Source: a virus. Taken from it: a stretch of DNA of 38,112 bases. Positions 7,233 to 14,385 of this stretch are shown here, piece after piece. The notes under the pieces are model-generated. The model saw only the letters and a list, made by a program, of their open reading frames with translations, was not told the origin of the DNA and ran no database searches. The stretch is taken from the IMG/VR virus record IMGVR_UViG_3300033145_000809, positions 1 to 38,112 of that record. One strand, given 5' to 3'. The stretch's first letter is position 1; each line of letters begins with the position of its first letter. Both the position numbers and the translations under genes were made by a program.

Positions 7233-7632
7233 TTGATATAAATTGTCCTGACTTTAATACGATATGTTGACAGCCCTTCTGATTAACCATTTCCGCTAAC
7301 CACTGAGACCAGTTATTTTTTAATAAGTCCACAAACTCAGGATTGTCCCCCCTTTCTGTGAAGCGGTTCAGATACTCATCTTTTAATGTAAAATGAGGAT
7401 ATATGAGGATAAATTCTATTCCCTCAGTCAATAATGCTTCCCTGACCTCCTTGTGACTACTCACAAAAATAATTTCATCTTTCCCTAGATGTGCTTTTAT
7501 GTGTCGCATATAATTATTGGGGAAATTGGACTTGTCGAATTTACTACTGTCACTATCCAATATGGATTTATGTAAATTATGGGCATACGTTTTCCCTGTA
7601 CCGGGGAATGCTGAATATACTTCTGTTCTCAT
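7180..7632 (-). CDS. P-loop nucleotide-kinase-like protein
   Basis: This 150-aa protein starts MRTEVYSAFPGTGKT: Walker A is residues 10-15 (PGTGKT), and D-S-D-S-S follows at 26-30. A later strand carries V-S-S-H-K-E-V-R, then Y-P-H-F-T-L-K-x-E-Y-L and an R-G-D turn before N-W-x-x-W. I recognise this as a small P-loop family common in phages, usually annotated only as an ATPase or nucleotide kinase-like protein. It starts 4 bases after the radical SAM stop and overlaps the glycosyltransferase. A kinase step on a nucleoside or modified base is plausible but not shown. Confidence 0.78.
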   Translation of the reverse strand: MRTEVYSAFPGTGKTYAHNLHKSILDSDSSKFDKSNFPNNYMRHIKAHLGKDEIIFVSSHKEVREALLTEGIEFILIYPHFTLKDEYLNRFTERGDNPEFVDLLKNNWSQWLAEMVNQKGCQHIVLKSGQFISNVIQPLKNDFCIRAVLR

Positions 7633-7636
7633 AATT

Positions 7637-8281
7637 TTATTTTTTGTACATATTTATACATCCCATCCACATCCTTAGTGTGCGGGGCGTTGATGGTTCA
7701 AATATTATCGAATTGTCGGTTTCCTTAAACCACTTTTCGGTAAAATATTCTTTTACTCTTGTGTGCTTTTTGTTCACGGCACCGATCTGCTGAGTAACAA
7801 CCAGGAATCCATTATCCCGTAGAAGTTCTGCATTCTCGTAGAACTTATCTCCCCTGCCGAGCTTCTGTTCCTGCTTCTCGTGATAAGTGGCCATTAAAAT
7901 AAGCCTGTGGTGTGGCTTAATGCCAATGAATGCTTCTGGATTGAATAGGTTTGTCTGCAATAGGACATGGTGCCCTTTCTTAACTAGATAATTTATAAGA
8001 GGGACAATATCGGAATACAGCGACGGTTCCCCTCCTGAAATATAAACAGCACTAAGCCAGAGCGGGAATCGTTCTAAGAATATTTTCCATTCTTCAAAAG
8101 TACATTCCTCATATTTCTTCGGCTCCCCGTAGATGAACATAGGGCAATAATCACAGTGGTATGGACATTTTATCGTTGTCACTATGGTACACCTGGCTCC
8201 GCGGCTCATCAACCATCCCCTCTTCTTGAATTCCCTCAGGGTCCAGAAAAATAACCGTCTTCTGTTTTTATCTGTTTTCAT
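7637..8281 (-). CDS. Radical SAM enzyme
   Basis: This 214-aa protein carries the 4Fe-4S motif CX3CX2C (C-P-Y-H-C-D-Y-C; C39, C43, C46), the SAM-binding G-G-E-P (83-86), and later strand motifs L-L-Q-T-N and M-A-T-Y-H-E expected for a partial TIM barrel. The size is close to QueE-like and other minimal radical SAM proteins. There is no SPASM or B12 domain. The Phe typical of viperins after the third Cys is replaced by Pro, so it is not an obvious viperin. Substrate unknown. It is first in a four-gene run with the P-loop, GT2 and membrane proteins, so these probably act on one product. Confidence 0.9.
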   Translation of the reverse strand: MKTDKNRRRLFFWTLREFKKRGWLMSRGARCTIVTTIKCPYHCDYCPMFIYGEPKKYEECTFEEWKIFLERFPLWLSAVYISGGEPSLYSDIVPLINYLVKKGHHVLLQTNLFNPEAFIGIKPHHRLILMATYHEKQEQKLGRGDKFYENAELLRDNGFLVVTQQIGAVNKKHTRVKEYFTEKWFKETDNSIIFEPSTPRTLRMWMGCINMYKK

Positions 8282-8299
8282 TCTTGTTGGGTTGAGGGG

Positions 8300-8503
8300 T
8301 TAAATCTTTAAAGTTCTTTCACATTGAGTAACTGCCCAGTCAATTTTATCATCTTCTATATTATCAACAACTTCATTTATTCCCAATTCAAGATTATTAT
8401 GGCTGTACATTCTTTTAAAAAGATACTGTTGCCCTTCATTGCATTGATTGAGTAATTCTTTCAAATATTGCTTTGCTTGATTTTGTAATGTTTCGTTTTT
8501 CAT
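8300..8503 (-). CDS. Hypothetical protein (67 aa)
   Basis: A short helical, charged protein (MKNETLQNQAKQYLKELL) with one Cys in each half and no recognisable domain. It begins 5 bases after the preceding stop and ends 18 bases before the radical SAM start, so it is part of the operon driven from the leader at 10.4 kb. Confidence 0.65.
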   Translation of the reverse strand: MKNETLQNQAKQYLKELLNQCNEGQQYLFKRMYSHNNLELGINEVVDNIEDDKIDWAVTQCERTLKI

Positions 8504-8508
8504 AATTT

Positions 8509-8784
8509 TTATTTATTATCTGTAAGTAAGGGAGCCTTTAATATTGCATCCTTAATTTCAATAGATGTTTTGGTGCGATTAATTGAATAAACTGCTCTGT
8601 CCCTGTTCCTCTGCTCCTTGCAGATGCGCTCGGTATAGGAAAGGATTAGATTTCTTGCAGTATCGACAGCGGAAATGGTTCCGCAATACCTTGCAATATT
8701 TTCTAATAGCCGTTCCGCTTCTTTTTGTACATCCCATCTCTCAGCTTCTTGCTGGCGGTCTAATGAGTTTCTTGATTTGTGCAT
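8509..8784 (-). CDS. Hypothetical protein (91 aa, helical)
   Basis: A charged helical product (MHKSRNSLDRQQEAERW) rich in Arg, Glu and Lys, with two Cys (residues 34 and 55). No family recognised. It lies between other small ORFs of the middle operon with short gaps. Confidence 0.65.
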   Translation of the reverse strand: MHKSRNSLDRQQEAERWDVQKEAERLLENIARYCGTISAVDTARNLILSYTERICKEQRNRDRAVYSINRTKTSIEIKDAILKAPLLTDNK

Positions 8785-8804
8785 TGGTTATTTATTTAGT
8801 GAGG

Positions 8805-8954
8805 TTAATACACTGCTCTCCAACTTACTATTTCACGCTGCCCGTTGTCAAGAAACTCTATCTGAATGCTTCCCATTTTACCTCTTGCTATTATCTTGCA
8901 TTCCCTTCCTTTCATTGTAGCACGTTTTTCATTATTTCCCCAGCGGTATTTCAT
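8805..8954 (-). CDS. Hypothetical small protein (49 aa)
   Basis: The ATG at 8954 opens a compact basic product, MKYRWGNNEKRATMKGRECK, ending in beta-like strands (SIQIEFLDNG, EIVSWRAVY). It fills the gap between two ORFs of the same operon with 19-20 base spacers. The alternating hydrophobic pattern looks like a small beta barrel. Function unknown. Confidence 0.6.
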   Translation of the reverse strand: MKYRWGNNEKRATMKGRECKIIARGKMGSIQIEFLDNGQREIVSWRAVY

Positions 8955-8973
8955 TGTTCTTTATTTATTGAGA

Positions 8974-9249
8974 TTAATTTTCTTCTGGTTTTTTAAAGTC
9001 TGTTCCAAAGTTTTTATTGGCCCAATCAATATGTTCACTTGAATGACTGATACCCATGCGAAGATTCTGTAATTCTTTACGTAAGTTCTCTGCATCCTTC
9101 ATGGCAAATGCTTCTATTTCCTGAGCATTTTTATATAATAACTGGCTGTGTTCGTAATTCTGAATCAATAGCTTTACAGACTTGCGGAATCTCCACTGTC
9201 TGAAATGTTCTGGCACTCGCTTATAATACCATCGTCTAAATGCTTTCAT
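8974..9249 (-). CDS. Hypothetical basic protein (91 aa)
   Basis: A very basic N-terminus (MKAFRRWYYKRVPEHFRQWR) is followed by a long amphipathic helix and an acidic tail. The early part could contact nucleic acid or membrane, but there is no defined motif. It is spaced 13 bases from the upstream gene. Confidence 0.65.
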   Translation of the reverse strand: MKAFRRWYYKRVPEHFRQWRFRKSVKLLIQNYEHSQLLYKNAQEIEAFAMKDAENLRKELQNLRMGISHSSEHIDWANKNFGTDFKKPEEN

Positions 9250-9262
9250 CTTATCTCTGTTA

Positions 9263-9490
9263 TTATTCGTTTTGCGATTTAATCCAATCTTCTACCCAAT
9301 CTTCCAACGTGTTAATATGCGCTTTATCTGACTTATCTTGTATATAATCACAGATCGCATCTGTTATCTGTTTCTTTGCGTAGGATTCCAAAGCAGCCTT
9401 AATACTTTCTCTCATGCTTCTGACATTGCCCTTATCATATTGATATGCCAAATATTCAATATAATCTAATAATTCTTTTTTTGCTTTCAT
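9263..9490 (-). CDS. Hypothetical protein (75 aa)
   Basis: An all-helical small protein (MKAKKELLDYIEYLAYQYD) with an acidic, Trp-containing C-terminus (EDWVEDWIKSQNE). It is separated by 7 bases from the upstream ORF. No family recognised. Confidence 0.65.
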   Translation of the reverse strand: MKAKKELLDYIEYLAYQYDKGNVRSMRESIKAALESYAKKQITDAICDYIQDKSDKAHINTLEDWVEDWIKSQNE

Positions 9491-9497
9491 TGGTTAA

Positions 9498-9722
9498 TTA
9501 TTTATTAAGGTTGATATAATTTTGTATATAAATATTTTCCGCCTTCTTTAATACCTCCTCTTTTGTATCACCATAATCAAACAAACCAGAATATTTATTC
9601 TCACTATACCCTATTTTCATTCCGCTCACAGTTCTGTTGGTTGTAGTTACCGAATAGATGCTTATTTGATTTCTGCCACGCCTGCGTAATCTTTTTAAAA
9701 GTTTTGTTTTCATATCAATCAA
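9498..9722 (-). CDS. Hypothetical basic protein (74 aa)
   Basis: The N-terminus is strongly basic (KTKLLKRLRRRGRNQ) and precedes a beta-rich stretch with a G-Y-S-E-N-K-Y motif and a terminal helix. ATG codons at 9722 and 9713 are both possible starts. It could bind nucleic acid; no domain is recognised. Confidence 0.6.
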   Translation of the reverse strand: MIDMKTKLLKRLRRRGRNQISIYSVTTTNRTVSGMKIGYSENKYSGLFDYGDTKEEVLKKAENIYIQNYINLNK

Positions 9723-9773
9723 TATTAGTTATTTTAACTGTCTTCCCTTTGATAAATGTAGTTAAGATTTAAA

Positions 9774-9947
9774 TTAGAATAAATCTTTATTATATAGCAT
9801 AGTTATCATCTTATCTGCATTGCGCATTGTTGAAATGACTTCTTTCTTAACCTGAAGCCTGAGAGCCTTCATTGCCCTCATAGTTTCCTTGCGGTTCTCT
9901 ACCGGAAGAGATTCACAGATTTCATGTAGTAGTGCTGTGCTTTTCAT
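9774..9947 (-). CDS. Hypothetical protein (57 aa)
   Basis: The start at 9947 (MKSTALLHEICESLPVE) lies 4 bases after the NUMOD1 gene stop; the frame is open 16 codons further but would overlap that gene. The product is helical, with paired Arg/Lys-Met-Ala-Leu repeats. Function unknown. Confidence 0.6.
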   Translation of the reverse strand: MKSTALLHEICESLPVENRKETMRAMKALRLQVKKEVISTMRNADKMITMLYNKDLF

Positions 9948-9951
9948 GTTT

Positions 9952-10275
9952 TTATATATCAGAATATTTCCATTTAAAACCCCCTGCCGTTTCAACTACT
10001 CCTCTGGCCGCTTTGCTTATTCCTGATTTCTGTACACCAACCGCATGAGCCGCAAGAGTTACACTATCATATAATTTAATGGGCTGGCCGATAAGGTTTA
10101 ATTGGATTACTTTTCTTTTGTAGTTGCCGCGGATGCTTTTGCGCCCGTCATCGAACCCTAAACCGTACACCATATCAAAGGCATTTATTATGTTCTGTGT
10201 TCTCTCTTCTGGTGAAATGTCAAGGCCAAACTTCAACTCATCGGCTATCCTGTTTAGCGCTTCAATTTTTTCCAT
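9952..10275 (-). CDS. NUMOD1-domain protein without nuclease
   Basis: A 107-aa protein. The N-terminal half (about 1-50) is helical and unknown, with G-L-G-F-D-D-G-R-K-S near residue 40. The C-terminal half (about 55-107) matches the NUMOD1 DNA-recognition module of homing endonucleases: V-I-Q-L-N-L-I-G-Q-P-I, then S-V-T-L-A-A-H-A-V-G, then G-I-S-K-A-A and a final G-G-F-K-W-K-Y. No HNH or GIY-YIG catalytic core is present in or next to it, so it is either a remnant or a module reused as a sequence-specific DNA binder. It follows leader copy 2 after a 33-aa ORF. Confidence 0.75.
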   Translation of the reverse strand: MEKIEALNRIADELKFGLDISPEERTQNIINAFDMVYGLGFDDGRKSIRGNYKRKVIQLNLIGQPIKLYDSVTLAAHAVGVQKSGISKAARGVVETAGGFKWKYSDI

Positions 10276-10363
10276 TGCATTTCTCTTTATAGTATTTCTC
10301 GATATCGTTAATTTGGTATTGTATTAACTTCTCATTACTCTGGAGTAACTTTATTATTACCAT
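10262..10363 (-). CDS. First ORF after leader copy 2 (33 aa)
   Basis: The ATG at 10363 is the first start after the structured leader, 10 bases past its closing stem. It encodes MVIIKLLQSNEKLIQYQIND and a basic tail ending CNGKN, overlapping the NUMOD1 gene start by 14 bases. The arrangement suggests coupled translation under control of the leader. No homologue recognised. Confidence 0.5.
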   Translation of the reverse strand: MVIIKLLQSNEKLIQYQINDIEKYYKEKCNGKN

Positions 10364-10498
10364 ATTATGTGAACCGGGCGAAGGTTGTTCAATGGTTGCC
10401 ATGTAGGAACCACCGCATTCATTTCTGAGATGCGAACCTTGCCCGGAATTATTGTCTGTTTGTATTAACATGGCATTTGATTGAACAAAGTAAATATA
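10364..10498 (-). promoter_or_regulatory. Promoter and structured leader RNA, copy 2 of 4
   Basis: The -7 box is TATATTTA (10498-10491). Stems in plus-strand positions: P1 10441-10446 with 10374-10379 (CCGGGC/GCCCGG); P2 GGTT/AACC; P3 CGCA/TGCG capped by TCA-GAAA-TGA; P4 TGGTT/AACCA. Long-range helices: 10480-10488 with 10385-10393 (9 bp) and 10468-10475 with 10397-10404 (8 bp). Compared with copy 1, P1, P2, P3 and both long-range helices change on both strands so that pairing is kept. It heads the operon running to 6102. Confidence 0.85.
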
Positions 10499-10501
10499 CG
10501 A

Positions 10502-10654
10502 TTATTTTTTGTTTTTGATTCGATTTCCCTTATTTTTTTTCGCAGCGTTTTCAAAAATGGCTTTTTCCATGCGGTTCATCTTCTGGATCCGAGGTTTAAC
10601 CAGAATAAGGATAAGGACTCCGACAATAAGACAAGCTAATATTATGATCTTCAT
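10502..10654 (-). CDS. Small single-pass membrane protein (50 aa)
   Basis: The ATG at 10654 encodes MKIIILACLIVGVLILILVK, a single membrane helix right at the N-terminus, followed by a strongly basic 30-residue tail (KKNKGNRIKNKK). It could also be read as an uncleaved signal. It ends just upstream of the promoter of leader copy 2. Confidence 0.65.
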   Translation of the reverse strand: MKIIILACLIVGVLILILVKPRIQKMNRMEKAIFENAAKKNKGNRIKNKK

Positions 10655-10663
10655 TTTAGGTGT

Positions 10664-10888
10664 TTATTTGTTTATCCAGTCGGAGTGATGTTCACTAATC
10701 GGTTTTAGACTTTTGGCATAATCGCTAAGTTCAACATCAATATAGTGTGCAAACTCAATGGCATGATGCTTTGCGTAAAACTTCATTAGGTCTATTGTGA
10801 GGGTCGCTGAAACCGTTTGGCTCCCCTCTGGTAGATCATTGAATTTCTGTTCTAATATTTCTTCGAATGTTTCTTCTGCTGTTTTCAT
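10664..10888 (-). CDS. Hypothetical protein (74 aa)
   Basis: A helical acidic protein (MKTAEETFEEILEQKFNDLP) with several His (KHHAIEFAH, EHHSDW). No known domain. It starts 20 bases after the upstream gene and ends 9 bases before the small membrane protein. Confidence 0.65.
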   Translation of the reverse strand: MKTAEETFEEILEQKFNDLPEGSQTVSATLTIDLMKFYAKHHAIEFAHYIDVELSDYAKSLKPISEHHSDWINK

Positions 10889-10908
10889 TGATTAAATTTT
10901 AATGTATT

Positions 10909-11112
10909 TTATGTTTCATCCTTTTTCTCTTTGGGCATCTCATCAACTATCTTGCTCATTCCACGAGCAATGTTTATTGTTGCATCTCGGATGTTCTGAA
11001 AAGCTAACCCGAAGTCCAGGTCATAGCTCTTGAGTTTATTGGCTACATTAAACAGGTCCATGTTTATTTCTGTGAGTCCCTTTATTACGTCTATCGGCTT
11101 TTTATTTTCCAT
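10909..11112 (-). CDS. Hypothetical protein (67 aa)
   Basis: A short helical product (MENKKPIDVIKGLTEINMDL) ending in a Lys/Glu-rich tail (PKEKKDET). No motif recognised. It is a member of the small-ORF series between the nuclease and leader copy 2. Confidence 0.65.
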   Translation of the reverse strand: MENKKPIDVIKGLTEINMDLFNVANKLKSYDLDFGLAFQNIRDATINIARGMSKIVDEMPKEKKDET

Positions 11113-11117
11113 GAGTT

Positions 11118-11216
11118 TTATTTTTTAGGTTTATGCTTTAACCACCATCTCCACCCTCTCTCTGAACGCTTAACATCTCCTGAGTTCCAGTGTATAGTTT
11201 TCCATTTTACTTTCAT
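11118..11216 (-). CDS. Tiny basic protein (32 aa)
   Basis: The ATG at 11216 opens MKVKWKTIHWNSGDVKRSER, ending WRWWLKHKPKK. Six Trp and many Lys/Arg in 32 residues give an amphipathic, membrane- or nucleic-acid-seeking look. It fits between its neighbours with a gap of 5 bases on one side and 11 on the other. Small size keeps confidence moderate. Confidence 0.5.
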   Translation of the reverse strand: MKVKWKTIHWNSGDVKRSERGWRWWLKHKPKK

Positions 11217-11227
11217 TGATTAGGATA

Positions 11228-11752
11228 TTAAATTAGTAACTGATTAGCTTCTTTCGCTCCTGTATTTATGGCATCAATTTCCTTGAGTCGTTTTAATACC
11301 TGTACTCTTGTCTGCTTATCAACCTTACCGCTTTTATAAGACATTAAAATTTCATCAATCATTCCTGGCCTCCAAAACAAAAGACCTATTCCTTCTCTCA
11401 TAATCTTTAATACCGCATGGTTGGGAATTAGCGCACCCGCAGAAATACAGATATAGGAATAATCAGCCCACTTCAAATGATCTTTCGCTTGTTGTAGGAC
11501 CGCAGTATGATCACCTAATTTGCATTCTATATTAAATACTTTTTTATCTGTTACTTTAATTATTATATCTGATATTCTGCCAACTTCGGGTATACGAACC
11601 TCATTATAAACTACATGTTTTATCAGTTCCCTGAAGTATATGTTATTTGCATTTTTATAGAATGTTATTTTGTCTTGAAAAAATTGCGTAACCTCCCGTT
11701 GCATTTCATATTCTCCAACATCTCTATATGTTCTGAGTGGAATAAGGTTCAT
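11228..11752 (-). CDS. PD-(D/E)xK nuclease-like protein (MmcB-like)
   Basis: A 174-aa protein with a restriction-endonuclease-like core: a glycine/arginine strand into Asp62 (G-R-I-S-D-I), then I-E-C-K (E76, K78), and a following helix with Q-Q-A-K (Q88) and K-W-A-D. The order D...ExK...Q and the next hydrophobic strand (YSYICIS) match MmcB-like and similar single-domain nucleases. All three acidic/Lys catalytic positions are kept. It could work in repair, recombination or degradation of host DNA. It starts shortly after a small coiled-coil ORF. Confidence 0.72.
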   Translation of the reverse strand: MNLIPLRTYRDVGEYEMQREVTQFFQDKITFYKNANNIYFRELIKHVVYNEVRIPEVGRISDIIIKVTDKKVFNIECKLGDHTAVLQQAKDHLKWADYSYICISAGALIPNHAVLKIMREGIGLLFWRPGMIDEILMSYKSGKVDKQTRVQVLKRLKEIDAINTGAKEANQLLI

Positions 11753-11755
11753 TGA

Positions 11756-11893
11756 TTAGGTGTTCTTCAATTTAATTTGTTCTTTAAGCATCCTATTTTC
11801 TATCCGAAGTTCAGCGTTCTCAATTTTCAATTCCATCGCTTTACCTAAAAGCTCAACTAATGATTCAGATACTTTTTGCGTTTTTGGCTTCAT
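11756..11893 (-). CDS. Small coiled-coil protein (45 aa)
   Basis: The ATG at 11893 encodes MKPKTQKVSESLVELLGKAM, followed by a heptad pattern (ELKIENAELRIENRML) typical of a short leucine zipper. It ends 4 bases before the nuclease start, so it may pair with or regulate it. This is position-based inference. Confidence 0.6.
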   Translation of the reverse strand: MKPKTQKVSESLVELLGKAMELKIENAELRIENRMLKEQIKLKNT

Positions 11894-11904
11894 CTTATTA
11901 GTTG

Positions 11905-12102
11905 TTACAAGTTAAAATCGTTTATTATGTAAATTATATCTTCGGGTATTGTCCCTAATCTGGAGGAGTGGTCCATTATCTTAACTGTTTTGTCGAATGA
12001 TCCGACTTTCTTATACACCTTAAAAACCTGTCTCTCGGTGTAAATCGTTGTTTTAGATATGGCTTTTATAATCTCCTTTTGTTGTTCTGTTAGTTTATTC
12101 AT
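11905..12102 (-). CDS. Hypothetical protein (65 aa), possible DNA binding
   Basis: A product beginning MNKLTEQQKEIIKAISKTTI with alternating helices (ERQVFKVYKKVGSFDKTVKI) that resembles a small helix-turn-helix fold. No family assigned. The stretch 12103-12188 before it contains no gene I can support. Confidence 0.6.
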   Translation of the reverse strand: MNKLTEQQKEIIKAISKTTIYTERQVFKVYKKVGSFDKTVKIMDHSSRLGTIPEDIIYIINDFNL

Positions 12103-12188
12103 TTGATAAGTGTTTGTTACTATTTAAAAGATAATGTTATTACGCCTGTGATTCATTCAATCCGAAAGTATTACAACTCTGCCTTAGC

Positions 12189-12293
12189 TTATTTATCGGG
12201 TATATATATCACCACCCTTGACGCTCGTTTCACGCTATGTACACTTGTGATTAGATTGCACTGATTTTCGACAATCCCGAATAATAACATCAT
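12189..12293 (-). CDS. Possible tiny ORF (34 aa)
   Basis: Paired ATG codons at 12293 and 12290 open MMLLFGIVENQCNLITS, ending VVIYIPDK. It fills part of an otherwise empty 200-base gap, but the composition is not clearly protein-like and no neighbour overlaps it. Confidence 0.25.
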   Translation of the reverse strand: MMLLFGIVENQCNLITSVHSVKRASRVVIYIPDK

Positions 12294-12304
12294 CTTATTA
12301 ATTA

Positions 12305-12481
12305 TTATGGGTGAATTATTTTAGCCAATTCCCAGCTTGTTTTAAATCCGAATCTCGTCTTCCATAAATGTGGTTTCTTAAATGGGTGCCACAGATTTTT
12401 AGTATGGCTGTTAGGAAATAGGTAGTCATTCTGCGTACCAAAAAAAGAGAGAAATTCCATTATTCGTTTTATGTGTTTCAT
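12305..12481 (-). CDS. Hypothetical basic protein (58 aa)
   Basis: The ATG at 12481 overlaps the stop of the membrane-protein gene (ATGA). The product starts MKHIKRIMEFLSFFGTQNDY and is rich in Trp, Lys, His and Phe (WHPFKKPHLWKTRFGF). Translational coupling supports it as a real gene. Function unknown. Confidence 0.55.
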   Translation of the reverse strand: MKHIKRIMEFLSFFGTQNDYLFPNSHTKNLWHPFKKPHLWKTRFGFKTSWELAKIIHP

Positions 12482-12630
12482 TGATTAGTTATTAAAAATA
12501 TCAATACTCCGATTATTCCAATAAGTGATACTACCATAATTATGACCATCACTGATTCAGGTTCAAAAGCCTTCCGCAAGATTCTTTTCCTACGGAGACG
12601 GCGGATAACTTTAGATGTGTTAATGTCCAT
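12478..12630 (-). CDS. Small membrane protein (50 aa)
   Basis: The ATG at 12630 shares a base with the stop of the coiled-coil gene (TGATG). A very basic N-terminus (SKVIRRLRRKRILRK) precedes one long hydrophobic helix (about 28-48), so the predicted orientation is N-in. No family known. Confidence 0.6.
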   Translation of the reverse strand: MDINTSKVIRRLRRKRILRKAFEPESVMVIIMVVSLIGIIGVLIFLITNQ

Positions 12631-13724
12631 CATTTACCGATTATATGAGTTACAACTTTATCGATCAGGATACTAACATCGGAATACATTTTTTTATAGC
12701 CAGCGGATTTGAATTCATATTTTGTTTTCAGAGATTCCAGGTCCTCAATCAAATCAATGACCTTTTCGGCATCACCCTTTTTGAGTTCGGACTCCAATGC
12801 CTCTGTCTTTTGCCGCTCGATGCGTTCCTCCTCATCCTTTTTGTCCTGCAGCTCCTTTGCTAGCCGTTCCCGTTCAGCTCGCTCGCTTGCAATTTTGGCG
12901 TCGTTTTCAATCCTAAGTTTTTCCTCTGCATCCCTGCGTTTTTTCTCATCTGCCAGCCGCTTGCGCTCTTTTGCTTCCGCTTCCTTTTTTAGGCGTTCAT
13001 TATCTTTTCTGATCTGCTCTTGCTTCGCCTGATAATCAGATTTCTTTCCCCTGGCATCCGCTAATAAGCCGGCATAAACTTTCTGGTCCATCTTTCCCCA
13101 GTCATTGTCTTCATAATTTTCTATGAACTCATGTAGTGGCGATACCTCTAATGTTCGACTGCGATGCAATGCCTGCTCGATTTCCCTTTGTTTGCGCTCC
13201 TCTTCGGCATCCTTTTCAGCCTGTATCTTGGCCTGGTGGGTCAGCTCAACACCGGAAATATAATTATCCCAAACCTCTGGTTCCATTGCGCCCAGGTTCA
13301 CGGGAATGAAGTCAGCGCCATATTTTTCAAGTTCGGCAACCCTTTTGTTTTGTAGATCATTAATTCGCTTTTCCTCAAGGATCTCATAATGACGTTCGAT
13401 TGATGAGAGTTTCCCTTCAATCCCTTCTGATGCCATGAGCTGCGCATTTTTCCATCCATCAACAAACCGGCCGCCCTGCAAGTAGAACTGTTTTAGCTTG
13501 CGATGTATCTCAGCGGTACCAGTCCGGACCCTTACATATTTCAGGCGCAATGCCCGTGCTTCGCCGCATACTTCTTTTGATATTTTTCTGGCAGCAATAT
13601 CATTAAATTCATTTTCAAGCTCAACCATCTTGTCCAGCATAGGTTGAAAGAGGTCAGAAATTTCCTTTGCCTTTGATTCCTCAAGGCCGTAATCCTTTGC
13701 ATTAATTTTTACTAATTCGCTCAT
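12630..13724 (-). CDS. Coiled-coil protein of the recombination/replication block (364 aa)
   Basis: The N-terminal 110 residues are helical with a conserved-looking Y-V-R-V-R-T-G segment. The middle (about 160-215) has E-K-Y-G-A-D-F-I-P and W-D-N-Y-I-S. The remaining length is a long Arg/Lys/Glu-rich coiled coil (about 225-320) and a final helical domain. Proteins of this build, such as the DUF1351 type, are often found next to RecT-like genes in phages, but I cannot assign the family firmly. It stands between the replication genes and a small membrane protein that overlaps its stop codon. Confidence 0.75.
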   Translation of the reverse strand: MSELVKINAKDYGLEESKAKEISDLFQPMLDKMVELENEFNDIAARKISKEVCGEARALRLKYVRVRTGTAEIHRKLKQFYLQGGRFVDGWKNAQLMASEGIEGKLSSIERHYEILEEKRINDLQNKRVAELEKYGADFIPVNLGAMEPEVWDNYISGVELTHQAKIQAEKDAEEERKQREIEQALHRSRTLEVSPLHEFIENYEDNDWGKMDQKVYAGLLADARGKKSDYQAKQEQIRKDNERLKKEAEAKERKRLADEKKRRDAEEKLRIENDAKIASERAERERLAKELQDKKDEEERIERQKTEALESELKKGDAEKVIDLIEDLESLKTKYEFKSAGYKKMYSDVSILIDKVVTHIIGK

Positions 13725-13746
13725 TGTTTTGATGTGTTAATTATGG

Positions 13747-14385
13747 TTAAAGATCGTATAATGGATCCGTTTCATTTGTCACCGGGATGTCTTCTATTTC
13801 AATTCCTACCTCAGTATCACCACGAAGTAAGGCTATGAGATTGGGAAAATTCTTTTTCATATACTCCGCACCGTTAGCCTTTTTTAATCCCGAAAGTGAG
13901 CTATGTCCTATCTGCCCGAAATCTGAATATCGCTTTTTATTTACCTCAAATGTAGAGGCAATACATTCGTTTCGGTTTGTGACGTAAAGTTTATTAGCGT
14001 CAAAATCTTTATGCCGGTGCCTTCTCATACCATACACCCGGAACCATTTATCAAATAATTCCTGTGAACTGAAATTTATAATCGGCTCCATCGCCTCCGG
14101 TTTGTCAGAAAAATTGAATTCATATCCAAGCGAACCTAAATCAAATAAATTCATTAAATCTTTAAGGACATATCCTGGTTTATATCTTTTGACAAGTCTA
14201 ACAAATGTAATGAGTTCAGAAATTGTACATTCATCTACCGATCCTATTCCTATGCTGTCAATAGTCTTCTTTGAATATTCTAAAAGACTACTGGCAATAT
14301 GTTCATCTGACATATTTTTTATCTTGTTTTTTTCATCAGATGAATCCTTAATCACTTTTTCAAACATCTCCTCAATTACTTCCAT
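13747..14385 (-). CDS. Replication-block hypothetical protein (212 aa)
   Basis: This gene overlaps the end of the replication initiator by 14 bases, so the two are translated together. The product is helical at the N-terminus (MEVIEEMFEKVIKDSSDEKN) and then mixed, with R-V-Y-G-M-R-R-H-R-H near residue 115 and an acidic C-terminus. The place right after an initiator is where lambda-like phages carry a helicase loader, but there is no Walker A here and I cannot assign that role. Confidence 0.7.
   Translation of the reverse strand: MEVIEEMFEKVIKDSSDEKNKIKNMSDEHIASSLLEYSKKTIDSIGIGSVDECTISELITFVRLVKRYKPGYVLKDLMNLFDLGSLGYEFNFSDKPEAMEPIINFSSQELFDKWFRVYGMRRHRHKDFDANKLYVTNRNECIASTFEVNKKRYSDFGQIGHSSLSGLKKANGAEYMKKNFPNLIALLRGDTEVGIEIEDIPVTNETDPLYDL

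Noticed and set aside
7637-8281. Radical SAM protein as a prokaryotic viperin
   Set aside because: The nearby kinase-like gene is suggestive, but the residue after the third Cys is Pro rather than Phe and the protein is too short; no other viperin motif is seen.
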